Shown piece by piece: positions 63,721-64,000 of a stretch of DNA of 64,000 nt. The translations under genes were made by a program, and so were the position numbers. This DNA is from Chryseobacterium sp. CY350 (GTDB lineage Bacteria; Bacteroidota; Bacteroidia; Flavobacteriales; Weeksellaceae). The notes under the pieces were generated by a model. The model saw only the letters and a program-made list of their open reading frames with translations. It did no database searches and had not been told where the DNA came from. The stretch is taken from contig NZ_CP116034.1 of NCBI RefSeq assembly GCF_027945075.1, forward strand, positions 806,001-870,000, written 5' to 3'. Position 1 is the first letter of the stretch; each line of letters starts with the position of its first letter.

Positions 63721-64000
63721 ATGATTTTTGACAACAAATTAAAATTTACATTTGTAATAATGCTAAACAATGATAATTGCCAAAAAGTCTGTTAGTTAAA
63801 TTGTGGATTGCGAAAAATTTAAATATACTACTTTAAAAAACTTTTAATCAACCATTTACATTATTTATATCAAGTAAAATTTTATAATTACTTTAAGTGT
63901 AGATTATCGTATATAACTGGAAATGAGTGTTATTTTGCTAAACATTCTAATTGTGGATTAACCATAAAATCAGGTAAATTACACAAATGTAAATTGGTGT
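63721..64000. other. Right-end intergenic sequence
   Basis: About 280 bp, very AT-rich and without a gene. The plus strand has a TACATTTG box near 63748-63757, and another faces left near 63981-63990. The decamer ATTGTGGATT occurs twice (about 63797 and 63950). A transcript may start here and continue beyond the window. Confidence 0.5.

Noticed and set aside
63748..63800. Small peptide gene of 11 codons after TACATTTG
   Set aside because: Too short and without similarity; no ribosome binding site visible.

Overview
The window looks like a chromosomal segment from a Flavobacteriia member, most likely Chryseobacterium or a close Weeksellaceae relative. The DNA is AT-rich. The primary sigma factor is the short Bacteroidetes type. 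At least 18 upstream regions carry the Bacteroidetes -7 box TAnnTTTG, usually giving a leader of only about 8-45 nt. The gene set includes a type VI secretion system (T6SS) of the Bacteroidetes subtype, a probable sulfonolipid gene pair, menaquinone genes and a small SRP RNA. I see no tRNA, rRNA operon, IS element, prophage or CRISPR array; most of the window is core chromosome.

Layout. 1-1244: end of a T6SS locus (tssN cut by the edge, tssG). 1.5-7.2 kb: S1/P1 nuclease, rpoD, FAD monooxygenase, SulP transporter, DUF3347 protein. 7.3-16.4 kb: TonB-dependent receptor, kdsA, a small operon with a membrane glycosyltransferase-like protein, and a giant DUF2723/GT117 protein. 16.6-21.4 kb: a cysteine-synthase-like enzyme followed by an alpha-oxoamine synthase (probable cysteate synthase and cysteate acyltransferase), then a B12-type radical SAM protein. 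21.6-29.0 kb: unknown secreted protein, atpC/atpD, ribF, MmcQ/YjbR protein, NAD(P)-binding protein, Gpx, LolA-like protein, kdsB. 29.3-39.3 kb: VIT/VWA protein, membrane-anchored trypsin-like protease, aminotransferase, a frameshifted four-helix-bundle gene, phosphoglucomutase, and a DUF4199/GT2/DUF2807 operon. 39.4 kb: SRP RNA. 39.6-48.2 kb: UPF0173 hydrolase, menA, two bPH2 proteins, menB, TPR protein, gyrA. 48.3-56.6 kb: DUF4286, two tiny paralogous lipoproteins, GNAT, DUF421, a TonB-C-like protein with upstream iterons, a second frameshifted gene, uvrA, a Crp-family regulator, DJ-1 protein and an ABM monooxygenase. 56.7-60.0 kb: DUF3829 lipoprotein, tssF and tssE, about 56 kb from tssG. 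60.2-63.7 kb: an 83-bp triple tandem repeat, APC permease, DUF4920 protein, M14 carboxypeptidase.

Genes working together: tssE/F with tssG/N (contractile injection machine); the enzyme pair at 16.6-19.0 kb (lipid headgroup); kdsA/kdsB (Kdo for LPS); menA/menB (menaquinone); atpD/atpC.

I found no convincing new defence or mobile system. The best leads are the split T6SS baseplate genes with an adjacent lipoprotein, the sulfonolipid pair, a CRP-like palindrome beside a Crp gene, an 11-bp-phased operator, and two single-base frameshifts. All functional calls rest on motif recognition from the sequence; no database search was run.
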